DNA of 64,000 nt from Dipteronia dyeriana (Eukaryota > Streptophyta > Magnoliopsida > Sapindales > Sapindaceae), in assembly GCA_032871835.1 (NCBI GenBank), contig CM065296.1:122810146-122874145 (forward strand). The letters are read 5' to 3'. Each line of letters begins with the position of its first letter. The stretch's first letter is position 1. Under the pieces are notes generated by a model that did no database searches, was not told where the DNA came from, and saw only the letters and a list, made by a program, of their open reading frames with translations. Position numbers and translations under genes: made by a program. This document shows, piece by piece, positions 36,958 through 48,375 of this stretch.

Positions 36958-38843
36958 GTTGTTATTTTTGTTATTTTTGTTATTTTTGTTATTGTTGTTG
37001 TTATTGTTGTTATTGTTGTTATTGTTATTATTGTTGTTATTGTTGTTATTTTTGTTATTTTTGTTGTTGTTGTTATTGTTGTTATTGTTGTTATTGTTGT
37101 TATTGTTGTTATTGTTATTGTTGTTATTGTTGTTATTGTTGTTATTGTTGTTCTTGTTGTTCTTGTTGTTATTGTTGTTCTTGTTCTTGTTCTTGTTCTT
37201 GTTCTTGTCTTGTTATTGTTATTGTTATTGTTATTGTTATTGTTATTGTTATTGTTATTGTTATTTTTTCCATTCCGGCCTTTTTTGGGATTTTTTTATT
37301 TCTTATTTTTTTTTATCTAAAATTGAATATTAAATTAACAAAATAGTCATGTTGTTAGATTTGACGAAAGTCCATAAATATTGTAACAATTGTAGGGGGA
37401 TCTTCGTCAATTCCATAACTAGTTAGAGTGAATTGTAAATTGGCCAATTATTAGGAGTTGACATCTTTATTATTTTAATTTTTCACTTTCATTATTTTTA
37501 AATCTGGTGTAATATGTTTAACCGGTTGTAATTAGGACAAATATAGTAGAGTAGAGATTTGAATCCTATTATTATTATTATTATTATTTTTTTTTTGAAA
37601 TATTACAATAGTTCGGGGTTTGGGGGAGGGGACATTATCCGAATCCACAACCTCGCAGGGGTTTTAGAAATTTTCCCTACAGAAATTTAGACTTGTTTCT
37701 TGTTTTGTGAATTGTTGTTAACTTCTTACACTGTCTTAACAAAAACACGTATTTGACGCTAGGTGTACGCACTTAAAAAGTTTCTTGATTGTTATCATTA
37801 ATTCCTATGCAGTCGAGGCTCCAAGCAAAACAGGAGATTGGTGGGAATATCTCATTAAGATACTCAGGTTACATTTTAGATGAATTCAGCCATATATCAT
37901 TTTCAACATATTTCTGAAATATATCATCATTATCCTTATTATTGTCATAATCATTGCATTTGTTGATTTCATATTATAACAAGTTAATAACATCAGGTTT
38001 TTTGATCACCAGTCTTCCTAATTTTGGACAACTATATATATATATATATCAACTTTCTAGTGCGGGATCCTATGAATTTTTCGTGTAGCTTCACTGATTC
38101 CAACCGGTTGGAATCAATGAATTGCACAATTTTTTTGTGCTGGATTTTGCGGTTGATAATTTAAATAAATAAATAAATAAATATATATACACACACACTA
38201 ATGTGTTTTGTTTTTTGGAGAAAATCTTGGGTGGGACATGTGCCGCCCACTCAAAACACATCACATAGCTTGAAGTCATATATGATTAGATGATTTGCTG
38301 TTCTATATATATATAGACAAAAAACTAACTCCATGCCACTTAGCGTGTTCCAAGTGGGCGAGCACATGTGCACCCATCCAACTCAAGCATTTATACTGTT
38401 TTTGATGTCATCACTTATAAATGCCATCTTACTGTTTTGAATTTCTCTTTGTTTCTTCACATTGCCATTCATGCACATTGCATTGATAATTCTCTCTGTA
38501 TTATAGCTTGGTATGTGTTACCTTGTTCTTCTGTTCCAGTTTTGTTTGCTTTGTCTTAAATAAAGGAATATATCCTCTTTTTTTTTATGTGTTAAGGCTG
38601 TGATGACTATCCTATGGTAGGTGAGAATGATAACTGATATTTTGCAGAACAGGTACTATTGATGCGATAATTAAAATGATCCGATATGAGGGATTTCCTG
38701 GTTTTTACAAGGGGATGAGCACAAAGATTGTACAGAGTGTTTTTGCAGCTTCTGTACTGTTCATGGTAAAGGAGGAGCTTGTTAAAGCGTATACGAAACT
38801 GGCAGTTAAAAGCCAGAAACTTCTATCACATGTAATAAATTGA
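34481..38843 (+). CDS. PXN: Peroxisomal nicotinamide adenine dinucleotide carrier (PXN type)
   Basis: Mitochondrial-carrier-family protein of the peroxisomal membrane. The Arabidopsis relative (At2g39970) exchanges NAD+ with AMP/ADP to supply beta-oxidation. Exons: 34481-34567, 34646-34738, 34810-34884, 34972-35102, 35197-35251, 35730-35879, 36210-36278, 36362-36469, 36665-36733, 37813-37867, 38653-38843. Sum 1083 nt, 360 aa, all GT-AG. Three carrier repeats carry TYPLQTVNTRQQ (24-35), TIPIWVLVTRMQ (136-147) and TYPLLVVKSRLQ (272-283). These replace the canonical PxDxxK and fit this subfamily, as do GTAASQGIYYYFYQLF, GFWKGIIPTLIM and GFYKGMSTKIVQSVFAASVL. Ser-rich loops (about 46-54 and 165-172) differ most from Arabidopsis. 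Intron 5 holds a triplicated segment. Intron 9 holds a very long microsatellite. Intron 10 has AAAT/TA/AC microsatellites near 38160-38198. Confidence 0.94.
35516..35719 (+). repeat. Three tandem copies (~67-71 bp) in PXN intron 5
   Basis: TTCAGTTTCAATGACTATTT recurs at 35544, 35615 and 35682, each copy separated by TA/TATG-rich sequence. The array ends about 10 bp before the intron acceptor (AG at 35728-35729). Confidence 0.85.
36922..37268 (+). repeat. Long compound TTG/TTATTG/TTCTTG microsatellite in PXN intron 9
   Basis: About 350 bp of TTG, TTATTG, TTTTTG and TTCTTG units, starting with about eleven TTG and ending with about ten GTTATT units. Two overlapping open frames through it give only poly-Leu or Val/Ile runs and are artefacts. 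Confidence 0.95.
37563..37680 (-). mobile_element. SINE 3' fragment in PXN intron 9
   Basis: On the minus strand CGAGGTTGTGGATTCGGATA is B-box-like, followed by CCAAACCCCGAACTATTGTA, an A run and TAA repeats. It matches the 3' half of the SINE at 29810-29935. The 5' half with the A box is missing. Confidence 0.45.
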
Positions 38844-40483
38844 TTCTTCATTGTGTACAAGGGATACCTGTGTTCCCTTTTAATTTATACATAATTGTAG
38901 CTTAAATTCAGTGACAGGCTATCATATGACATTGTTGTGGTTACGAGTCACTAAAAGATTGGCAACACAGGCCTGGATAACAAGTTCCTTGGACTTAAAA
39001 GAGTTCTGTGGGGAGCTTCTTATGTCGTATCGCAATTCTGTAATTTACTCATTGCCTGATGTCACCTTACTGCTATTCAAAATTCAAGGTGCAATATTCT
39101 GATATGAGACATTGCTCTCATAACTTTTTCTGAGGTCTGGACTGCTCTGCAACATTGCTTTAGGTTCTATTTTGGGCTGTATGCTTTTTATGGTTTGTGT
39201 TTGTTTTGCTTACAGGTTTGGACAATTTCTATACGTTGTTTAAAGCATCAGTGTTAGGAGAAAGAAGTATGTCTAAAGACTCCTTTTCAGAGTAAATGGA
39301 AAATGAATTTTGGAATTTACAAAAGTGGCTACTGGGAAATTTTGTGCTTGAATTATATATTTTCCGTTCTCATGTTTTTATGGTTCTTTCCTTAGCTTTC
39401 TTAAATTTTATAAGTTAGGAAATGGAAAACTGTGTATGAATGTAATTCATGTAGTTCTGCTTTTATAACCTTTTTCCTCAGCTTTTGAGTATGTATAACA
39501 AAGTGAACTGAATTGATGATAGTGTTCAATTAGATGTTACTGATATATACTTTTCATTAGTAATTGCAATGTTAGTGTTTGTGAACCTAAGAAAAGAAAA
39601 AACTGTATACATATTTTAATTGATTGAAACTACTAATGTCTTGTAGAACCTGAAAGCTCCATTACGTTTCGTCGTTTTGACTTTCCATCATGCTTATATG
39701 TTACGATTGATTTACTTACTGTTTAGCTGTTTAATTCAATTAGTAGTTTAGCACCTTTATGATTTTGAATCATTTTGCCATTGTTAGAGTTCTTACTATA
39801 TTTCAGTGTCAATGGTACCATCATGCAGCCTTGTGCAAAACAATTGCAGCTTTGAAGACACAGGGATGGTGCACTTTCTTTTCTTAGAAGTTCAGTGGAT
39901 GAGAAAGGTAATTCATAAGAGTACAGAAATTTTGCAGGTGCAACTTATACCTTATGAAACCATGTATTACTGTTTTACCCAAGTCAATTCGTGATCTACA
40001 AGTTTGCTTGTATGAAGGTAGATTTCAGAATTTTTTTTTTCTTATCTTTTATTCTTTTAATAAGTTCTTCATCAAATAGAAGTAATTTTAATAAAATCAC
40101 ACTCCAGAAATTTATTTTATTGCCAAATGCTCTGAAGTCGTACTGATTTTAATCCAATACGCCATTAAGCCATCAGTTGTAGGCTTGCAGGTACATGAGA
40201 GAAAGGCCATAACTTTTGGGAAAGATGTATGCCAATGCCATTGATGTGTTGGGGACTCTTTGAGTCCATTTTGCTGCGTAACCATCTGGATTGCTCTATG
40301 CTCCATGTTAGTTAATTGTCTTAAGCTCATGTAGTTAAGGATTATGTCGCACGTGTCTTAATTTTGGTTTCCCCTGACACAGAATTTCCTTGCAACTCCA
40401 GGAATGATATAATCTACAGATGAAAAGTAAGATTGAGTTAGTCCTATTGCCAGTTTTATAAACTGATTGATATCTTTCAGTAC
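38844..40483. other. Interval between the convergent PXN and STICHEL-like genes
   Basis: Holds the two 3' UTRs. Open frames at 38911-39102, 39806-39994 (plus) and 40112-40330 (minus) are short and have no recognisable motif. I see no additional gene. Confidence 0.5.
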
Positions 40484-43194
40484 TTACATGTTTCTTGCAC
40501 TGTATTGTGAATGATGATCGTCATAAGCTTTGAAAGAGCTACATCGGAGCTTAAGATTCTTTCTAGCTCTGCTTTCTTTCTCTTTATTTGCATTTTCAAA
40601 CAATATATCTTGACTGTATGGTTCGACACTTGCATCACTCTGCTGAATAGAGGACAGTGACAACCACCTGTGTTTGGCCTTCTCTGGTTTTATTATGCAG
40701 TCCTTGTCTGATGGGGAGGTTGGGTTTTGATGTGTATGGTGCATTGGGGCTTTAGAATTTCTGTTATACACAAATTCAGGTGGAAATAGCGTTCTCTCCT
40801 GTTGTCCGGAATGACCATGTCCTGCGATCAAGTTTTTACTGGTGGAGACTGTATCTTGAATGGTTTCCAAGTCTACTGGTTCTATGCTCATATTTATTGT
40901 AACAGGGCATCCAATGGCGTCTGTCAGAGCTCTTGATATGCTTTCTTCGGACATTTGGGCTGCCAGCTTGTCTTCAGGTCTTTTGAACATCAAATGCACG
41001 ATGAACTTAGCTGTGAAAAGTGAACAATCAATGGAAAAAAGGAGAATTTACCTAAATGAACAAAATAACAGTTGAAACAAATTTTATTATATGCTGCATA
41101 ATAGTAAAAAGGGCATTACCACTAGATACGGTTAATGATGCAAGCTTCACTTGGCAATACAAGAACTCTTTCATATATTTACTTTGTATTTTCCCCAGCA
41201 TATTATGCCAAGTGTTTTCCATGTCTCTAATGCTGTCTAAGTTACTGATTGTGTCTGTTTTGTTATGGGATAAATTTTGACATAGTATGCATTCTGATTG
41301 TGTGTTGGACTTTTCACCTGCAAGCAAAAATGATAACTAGCCATGTTGCTGGCTGAATAGAATATATTTTACTTGCATACAGAATATTCTGTTATGGCCA
41401 AAGGTACCTGGGGGTAGCATAATGTCTCTTGGCAGGGCCGTTCCTGTAGATGCTCTGTCAGCAACATCTTGCCTAGTCATGTGTAGAAGGGCCATAAATA
41501 TCCATGTTGTCTGGCTAATTGATGACCTGGGCTCTTTCTCTATTTCAACTAATATCTTTAAGGCATACCTCAATCTCTCTGAATGATTGTTTGCTGCAGA
41601 ATATGCAGCAGAGAATTAGAAGGTAATATGCAAATGTAAGAAAAAAAGTGCACAATTTAAAGATAGCTTAGGAGAAAAAAAAGTGTATCTTACTGAGTTG
41701 TGATCTACTATTCAACAGTTTGTTGTACTTGGATGTACAGGGTAATGAAGGGGACTCAGGAGTAAGGCTAACCGTATTTGAGAGCAAGTCTGTGATGAGA
41801 GACACCAGCTGGGATACAAGGGCATGTGCTTCAACTCCTGTTGCAATCAGTTGTCTTGTAGATATGATAGTCCCCTCAATGTCTCCGGAAAGTGCTACTG
41901 AGAGCAAGTTGACCAGCTTATCTTGTGGAGCTAGACCTACCTGTATGGATAAGTGTTAATAAAAAATGGTCGTTATTAACTTGTTGAATAGAAGACAAAA
42001 GTGGTGGGCGTCCTTTTGTTCAAAAGGGCCAAAGAAGCATAAAAGAAAGGCACCTACAATCTGTTGGACCATGGAACTAGTGATTCTTGCACCCAGCAAG
42101 GTTAACTGGTCTAGTATGTTCTCTGCTTCTCTCAAGGATCCCGCCGCCTTAGCAACTATCAGTTTCAGTGCTTCTGTCTCAATTTCAATATCTTCCTGGG
42201 CAATGATTTTTGCTAATTTCAGCGTGACATCCATGTCTTTGAGTTTTGGGAAGCAGAATTTCAGGCATCTGGATGATACTATTTTGGGTATGGTGGTGGC
42301 ATCTTCAGTGATCAGGACAAATACCAAAGTGGAACCATAGCACCCTTCTATCATGCACAGAAGTTCGTACCATGCTTCTGCAGTGAGCAAGTGACATTCC
42401 TCGATGATAAATACCTTAAAGCCAGGTACTGCTGGCATAAATGATGTGTTCTGGAGGAGTGTTCTGATTTTTTGAAATCCAGTGGTCCTGCTTCCCGAGC
42501 ATAAGTCCGTGATATAAAGGCTTCTGGAGCAACCTCTGCAACTCCAGCATGGTTTGCTGGGTAAAACAGAATCACAGTGCAATGCCATGGAAAATATTCT
42601 GGCTGTAGATGTCTTCCCATTGCCACTAGAGCCATAGAAAAGATAAAGATTTGCAACTTTCTTTATCTGGGCAGCTTTAGAGACGGCCTTCACAATGAGT
42701 TCATGACCAAAGATGTCTTGGAAAGCCTTTGGTTGATATTTGTGACCGAGGCTTGTGTTGGAATTGCAGTAATCTCTGGTATTGTCAAGTTGGGTATAAT
42801 GTCTGCTCAGATCAGAATCATAGATATCGTCTTCCTGGACCCTTGGATTGTCTTCAGTTGAAAAACCTTGATCATGTGACCAACCGGCTGTCATCTCATT
42901 ATGGTCATTGATAGACCTCCTGCGTACTAAGCTGCTCGCCTTTCTTGTTCCGATGTCTTTTCGCATTCTGGACCAGTGCCAGGGAATGCTCCAGCCATTC
43001 CGCTTGGTATTACCACCATTCGGCATTACGGGGACCTTTTTACTTGAAGATGGAGTATGGAAAGACTGTTCTGTCGCTGCTGAGTAGAAACTCTGGCGAA
43101 ATTTGTCTTTATCTGCAAGATATCTTGGTATCCTTTTTTGAAGTTGTGGCCGGCCATTCAATTTATAATTAATCAAAATATTATTGTTAAACAT
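40484..43194 (-). CDS. STICHEL-like protein (AAA domain related to DNA polymerase III gamma/tau)
   Basis: Plant family resembling bacterial clamp-loader gamma/tau. The founder STICHEL controls trichome branching, and the role of this subgroup is not known. Exons: 43194-42058, 41940-41694, 41593-41408, 41317-41120, 41010-40484. Sum 2295 nt, 764 aa, all GT-AG. HKYQPKAFQDIFGHELIV (151-168) opens the AAA module. Walker A is GSSGNGKT (188-195). A zinc-type cluster has Cys 207, 216, 219 and 222. Walker B reads VFIIEECHLL (261-270), with Glu where relatives have Asp. The sensor/arginine-finger stretch is KIVSSRCLKF. AGSLREAENILDQLTLLG follows, then the clamp-loader helical domain and a plant-specific C-terminus. 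An in-frame TAA lies nine codons upstream of the chosen ATG, so a further 5' exon with a longer N-terminus is possible. It is closest by eye to STICHEL-like 2. Confidence 0.88.
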
Positions 43195-43817
43195 GCCTGG
43201 TCCGTTTACTTGAGAGGTTTAGCCGGCTGTCTTCTGAACCATTTAATACTAGTATACTACTACTATAAATAAATTTATCACGTCATCAACAAGATGCTGG
43301 AAAGCCTAGTTAAAAATGGACAATTGCCTGGTTTGTCATGTAGTATTAGTCTGATCGAACCCAAAATGAACACAAGCGGCAGCATTTGCCTGCGACTCAA
43401 CGGTTTGGACCGTTCTGCATCGTAATCAACTGGGATGTGATGCGTGGGCTGGGCATTATTTTGTTTTACCAGAGAGACCTCAGATTGCATAGGCATTATG
43501 TCGCTTCTTGCATGTCTTGAAATATATTGGGGTGCTTTACCCAAATGAAATACAAAACAACCTTAATAGATTTTATTTTACTACTCTCAACTTTATTATA
43601 AATTGTTTTATCTAATCAAAAGACTCAAAATCAAAACCTTCTGTAGTATAACAACCCAACTAACCGCCCATCCTGGCTTGATGGTAAAGGAAGAAAACTA
43701 AATTCTAAAGTAACCGTCTTGTTGTATCTTAAAACTTAAATAAATAAATAATAAATAATAAATATGCAGCTATCTCAATTTTTAATATTAAGACTAATAT
43801 ACACAAAAAATGGATTC
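43195..43817. other. 5' flank of the STICHEL-like gene
   Basis: About 620 bp between the start codon and the LTR of the next element. A minus-strand open frame at 43278-43544 lacks any family motif and may be 5' UTR or chance. Promoter sequences for the STICHEL-like gene should lie here or in the adjacent LTR. Confidence 0.4.
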
Positions 43818-44154
43818 TGTTATGAAAATATAATATAAGTGAATCTCCATCCAATCTCACAATGTAACTTGTGATTCTTCACCTTCCCTATTTTATTCTC
43901 AACTTCATGGTATCATTTACTCTCAAGTTTATAGCTCTATTGATTCTCAAAATTATTGCTATTGTTTTTTCATTTTGTAACCATTATATTGTCATTAAAT
44001 TGTAATGCTATAAAATGAGCCTTCACATGTTGTATTGAGAACTTGAGAACTATTGAGGAATAAAAGAATCTTTTTTCTTGGACTACTATTTTCTCTCTTT
44101 TCTTATTTTATATTTATGCTATTGTGTTCTTGTTTATTTATTTATTTCATAACA
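43818..44154 (+). repeat. 5' LTR (337 bp)
   Basis: Begins TGTTATGAAAATATAATA, ends TTTATTTCATAACA, and matches 56629-56963 along its length with scattered differences. CTATAAAATGAGCC (about 44010) is a possible TATA box, and AATAAAAGAAT follows at about 44059. Confidence 0.88.
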
Positions 44155-47100
44155 TGTTATCAGCACGAGTTTCTAACTAATATTGTTGTTTCAATTTCCA
44201 GATTTGAAAGCTCTATGCCTGAAGACAAAATTCATATGATCCAAATTCGATAAGGGCTAAGAGATAATACTTTCTTGATGAGATCAAGAGATCCAAGCAA
44301 TTGTAAAGCATTTCTATCTCTAATTTTGGGCTTAAAAAAATGGTTGATATTATTTCTCTTCTTAATTCTATGCTTAGTATTCATTGGGTTGCAATAAAAA
44401 AACATAGATTAATTGATTATATTGTAACCAAAAGATTGCAATAATGAAAATAATTATATTGCAACCCAAAGATCGCAAATCAAAGAGCCTGAAGCTCGAT
44501 TTGATGTATATTTGTTAATTGTTAAATCAAAAAGCCCGAAGCTTAATCTGGTGTGTGAAGATTGTAAAATCGAAAAGCCTGAAGCTCAATTTAGTGTTTG
44601 GAAATTGCAAATTCAAAAAGCTTGACGTTTTGAACTGCAATACAAATAAACATATAAGATTCTGAATTATAGAATCAGAATCTGAAGTTCTCAATTTCGA
44701 TAGATGTGGTTAGTTTTGGAGCCCGAAATTCTCAATTTATGGTTTTCAATGATAAACAAGAAGTTTATTTATGAACTTAAAATTCTGATAAAACAACATT
44801 TTCAGTAACTATGAATTTTGTTTGGAACCTAGAGTTCTAAAATTACAAATCATAACTATAAAGTTATGATATAATAGAACATCAAATTTCGATATTAATA
44901 GGACCAAAAAGTGCAAAAGTAATTTGCATTTTGTTTTCGATATTTTTGATATATCTATCTATAATTGGTTGTTTATATTTCACATGAATCTGATATTTTT
45001 TGATATATTTTTTATTGGTTATTTATATTTCACATAAAGAGACTCAAACACTGTGAATGAAATATTATTTCTTCTTTATTTCTTCCTCCTTATCAAGATA
45101 TGTAAGGTGTGAAATCTTATATTTTCTTATACTAGAAAAATATAATTTTTATATTTCACACATCTATCAACCATGAAATGTCTCTATTGTTTTTCAATGA
45201 CATTTGAATTTATTCACTATGTTATATGTAGTTTTATAGTCCATTAGATTTTGTGACAATTAAAACTGTTAGTTTTATTTTGAATTGATTTACATTCATG
45301 TCTTCTTAATAATATAATATTTCTATCTCATTATTCTTTCAAAAACAAGATTTCCCATGTTGTTTTGATTTATATTAGCATTAAACTTGTAATTGTAAAT
45401 TGCAACAAATCATGAAAACAATTTCATGTCATGCTAGGTATTTGTTGTTGTTTTCAATAAATTGTATGAATTATCGTGAATTATATTTTATCTTATTTGT
45501 TAAAAAAGTTTGGTTGTTCATTTCTAATAGGAATACCTTATGATCAACGAATTATTTTTCCTCATCTATATTTGTTTGAAAGAAAGATTTGATCACCTAA
45601 TAAATGAAAGGACATGATCGAATTAAGCTCAAATATTGTTCCAGAAGTAGCAATATATATTTCAATATTTTATGCTTTAAATTTGCTCCAGAAGTGGCAA
45701 TACTAATATCATATATTTCAGCAAATTGTTAGTTGATATCATACCTTTTATAGATGAACAAAACAATTAGTTTTGATTAGAAAACCATTGATATCAATCC
45801 AATTTGATCAACATCATTCCCTGAAGTGATTGTTAAAATCATTTACATCACCCAATATGATTAATATCATTCCTTAAAGTGAATATTATATATAGTCAAG
45901 GTGATGATTGTGATTATTGTTATAATTAAGTAATTAATGACGCCAAGATGATCATTATAAAGAAATTCAAATTGATCCACCAGATGTGGAATATCAAGAC
46001 AAAACAAGAAAATTGGAAGGACGTAAAATACAATTTTCAATAATTATAAAAGTTTTCTTGTTATATAGTTGCTAAATAGAATGATAATAATTGTGTATAT
46101 TTTGTATATCTAAAATATTTTATTGATTTTAGCATGATAATGAAAGCTCTAGAAGAGCTAACATATGATATAAAGTGAAAACAAATTACATGAAAAAATT
46201 GACACTTTGTATTTAAAGATCCGGGAAATCTACTATATAAGAAATTGTCACTAGATAATCAAGATCATTATATCCAAGTAAGTATTTCAATATAACTTAC
46301 TCATTGTTATTTTGATTTAATTTTTTCTACACAACTAATTTTATGAGTATGCTTTGTGGTTGCCACTACGTTGGATCTTCCACATCAAAATATAATTTTA
46401 GTTTATTTTTGTGGTTCTTAATGTTATTGGAGTTGATTGATATAATTAGAACCAGAAGTTTCAAAATCAAATCCAATTAAGAACTTGTGTTTTAAATTTG
46501 AATAAATTGGTTGAATATTAACCCGGAGTTGTGGCATTTGAACATGAAGTTTTGAATCAAAAAAGGATCTAAATTTTCATTTTTTGATGAATATTTGGCT
46601 ACTTAAATATTTGAAAAGAAAAATACAAAGGAATAAAGCTTGTAATATTAATACAATTCAGAATCTAAAGTTCTGAATATTTATCTTACTAGAATCTGAT
46701 GTTATCAAATTTAATTTGAACTAGAAGTTCTAAATTTGATATAATAATAGATCTTTTCATTTGAAAAGTAAAATTGTGATTTTATTAAAAACCCGAAACT
46801 TTAAACATATGATTTTTCATTTATGAACCAACAGTTCCTGCACGAACTGGAAGTTTAAAAAATATATGAGTTATTAAGAACTTGACATAAGAACATGAAA
46901 TATGAGGAATTGAAGTTCTTATAATATTCTTTTAATTAAGGATATTCCATCTCATTTATTTTGTCTCATGCTAAAAGAATTTATCATATTTCTTATATTA
47001 TACGATTACATGTTAGTGAATGTTTCTGAAGGACAATAAGCTTTACTAAAAGTAAACGATGTATCGAAATATTGAAATATTTTATATGGATATCCATTTG

Positions 47101-48240
47101 ATAATTAATTATTTTTTGCTAGTGAATTTTCTTGAAGGACAATAAGATCATGTAAATGAATTTTCCTGAAGGACAAAAAGATCATGTAAATTAGTCCTTA
47201 AAGGACAATGTGACAAAATAAATGAGTTTATATAGAAATTTATTATGATGAATATAATTCTTTGAAGTAAATTTTACGTCGTTACGGGGAGAATTATCAT
47301 AAGTTGATAAACGACGTAAAATTACAATGTATGTATCATCTTGTGAATTGTATGATATGTATATAAATTTTAAGATGATTCAAATAAAATAATAGAATTA
47401 TATTTTACCAATATATAAACCCGAGTGATTGCTTCTGCAGAACAATTTATTAAATGACAGCAAAAATCATCTGTTAGACAGTAAAGTCGTAAAAAACGAT
47501 TTTGCTTCAAAAGATATGGTTTATAGAGCTGGGATTTAAAAGTTCATGATCATATTTGAAAATAATACTCGAGTGATGGATAAATCCTCATCATATAAGG
47601 CTCTGGAAGAGCTAGTTTCATAAGTGAAAACAAAATTCTGAAGAGTCATTTAGAAATGTTAATCTCCCCTATGAGACCGTTGCAGAAAATAAATGAATCT
47701 CAATTGTCTCAGTAGAGACATATGTACTAAATTTAATGTTATTATACTTCTTCTGGAGAGATATTTGTATATAAAGTCACGTATAATGTATATTTAACAT
47801 TAAAGTTATTAGAATAAGCCCTTGAAGAGGTACAAAAATTACATAATCATAATGAAATATATTGGTATAGAAATTGAGATCATATATTATTTGCTTTGCA
47901 TATTATGAAAAATGGTGAGTGACTTGTATTATAAATTATAGAAATGTCGACATATAAATTATTATCAAATAACAGACAAAGCTATATTCATATAAAATTT
48001 GAAAGCTTTGGACCTGTAGTCCACATGTTTGATGACATTAAACTTATTGAATATTTTTCGTACAAATTAAGATAAAAGGTTTATTACAGAAACCTAGTTT
48101 AACAATAAATAAAAATCCTCGAAAGATTTAAATGTCTGAAGCAAGTTATTCAAAACTACATGCTAGAAGTTTTGTATAGTGAAAATTAAATTAATCGGAA
48201 TGCATGTAATGTATTCATCATGGTGAATATTTATTAAAAG
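44155..48240 (+). repeat. Decayed interior of the LTR element with recurrent stem-GAA-stem motifs
   Basis: About 4 kb without a usable reading frame. Short imperfect palindromes around GAA recur throughout: GAGCCTGAAGCTC (44485), AAGCCCGAAGCTT (44532), GCTCCAGAAGTGGC (about 45686), AGCTCTAGAAGAGCT (46145), GAACTAGAAGTTC (46726), TCCTGAAGGACA (about 47167), GTCCTTAAAGGACA (about 47194), AGCTCTGGAAGAGCT (about 47600). The composition is otherwise AT-rich. The insertion boundary with the pararetrovirus is near 48240. Confidence 0.6.
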
Positions 48241-48375
48241 AATTATATACTGTGTTACTGAACAAGACGGAACCCTTAGCATATCCTTCAGAAGAGGCCT
48301 GTCCCTTAGAGATGATGACAGTAACCACTCCAGGTCACTAATGACTTCCAATCAGCTAGAAATTCCCTATCAAGT

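Noticed and set aside
36896..37333. Two overlapping open frames of 132-145 codons giving poly-Leu and Val/Ile-rich proteins
   Set aside because: They are readings of a TTG/TTATTG microsatellite inside PXN intron 9; no start context or family similarity.
40112..40330. 72-codon minus-strand frame after the STICHEL-like stop
   Set aside because: Considered as an extra 3' exon, but it has no recognisable family sequence; mentioned only as a splice possibility.
42351..42656. Antisense and alternate-frame open frames across 41.7-43.2 kb
   Set aside because: They are shadows of the STICHEL-like exons, whose own frame carries Walker A/B and zinc motifs.
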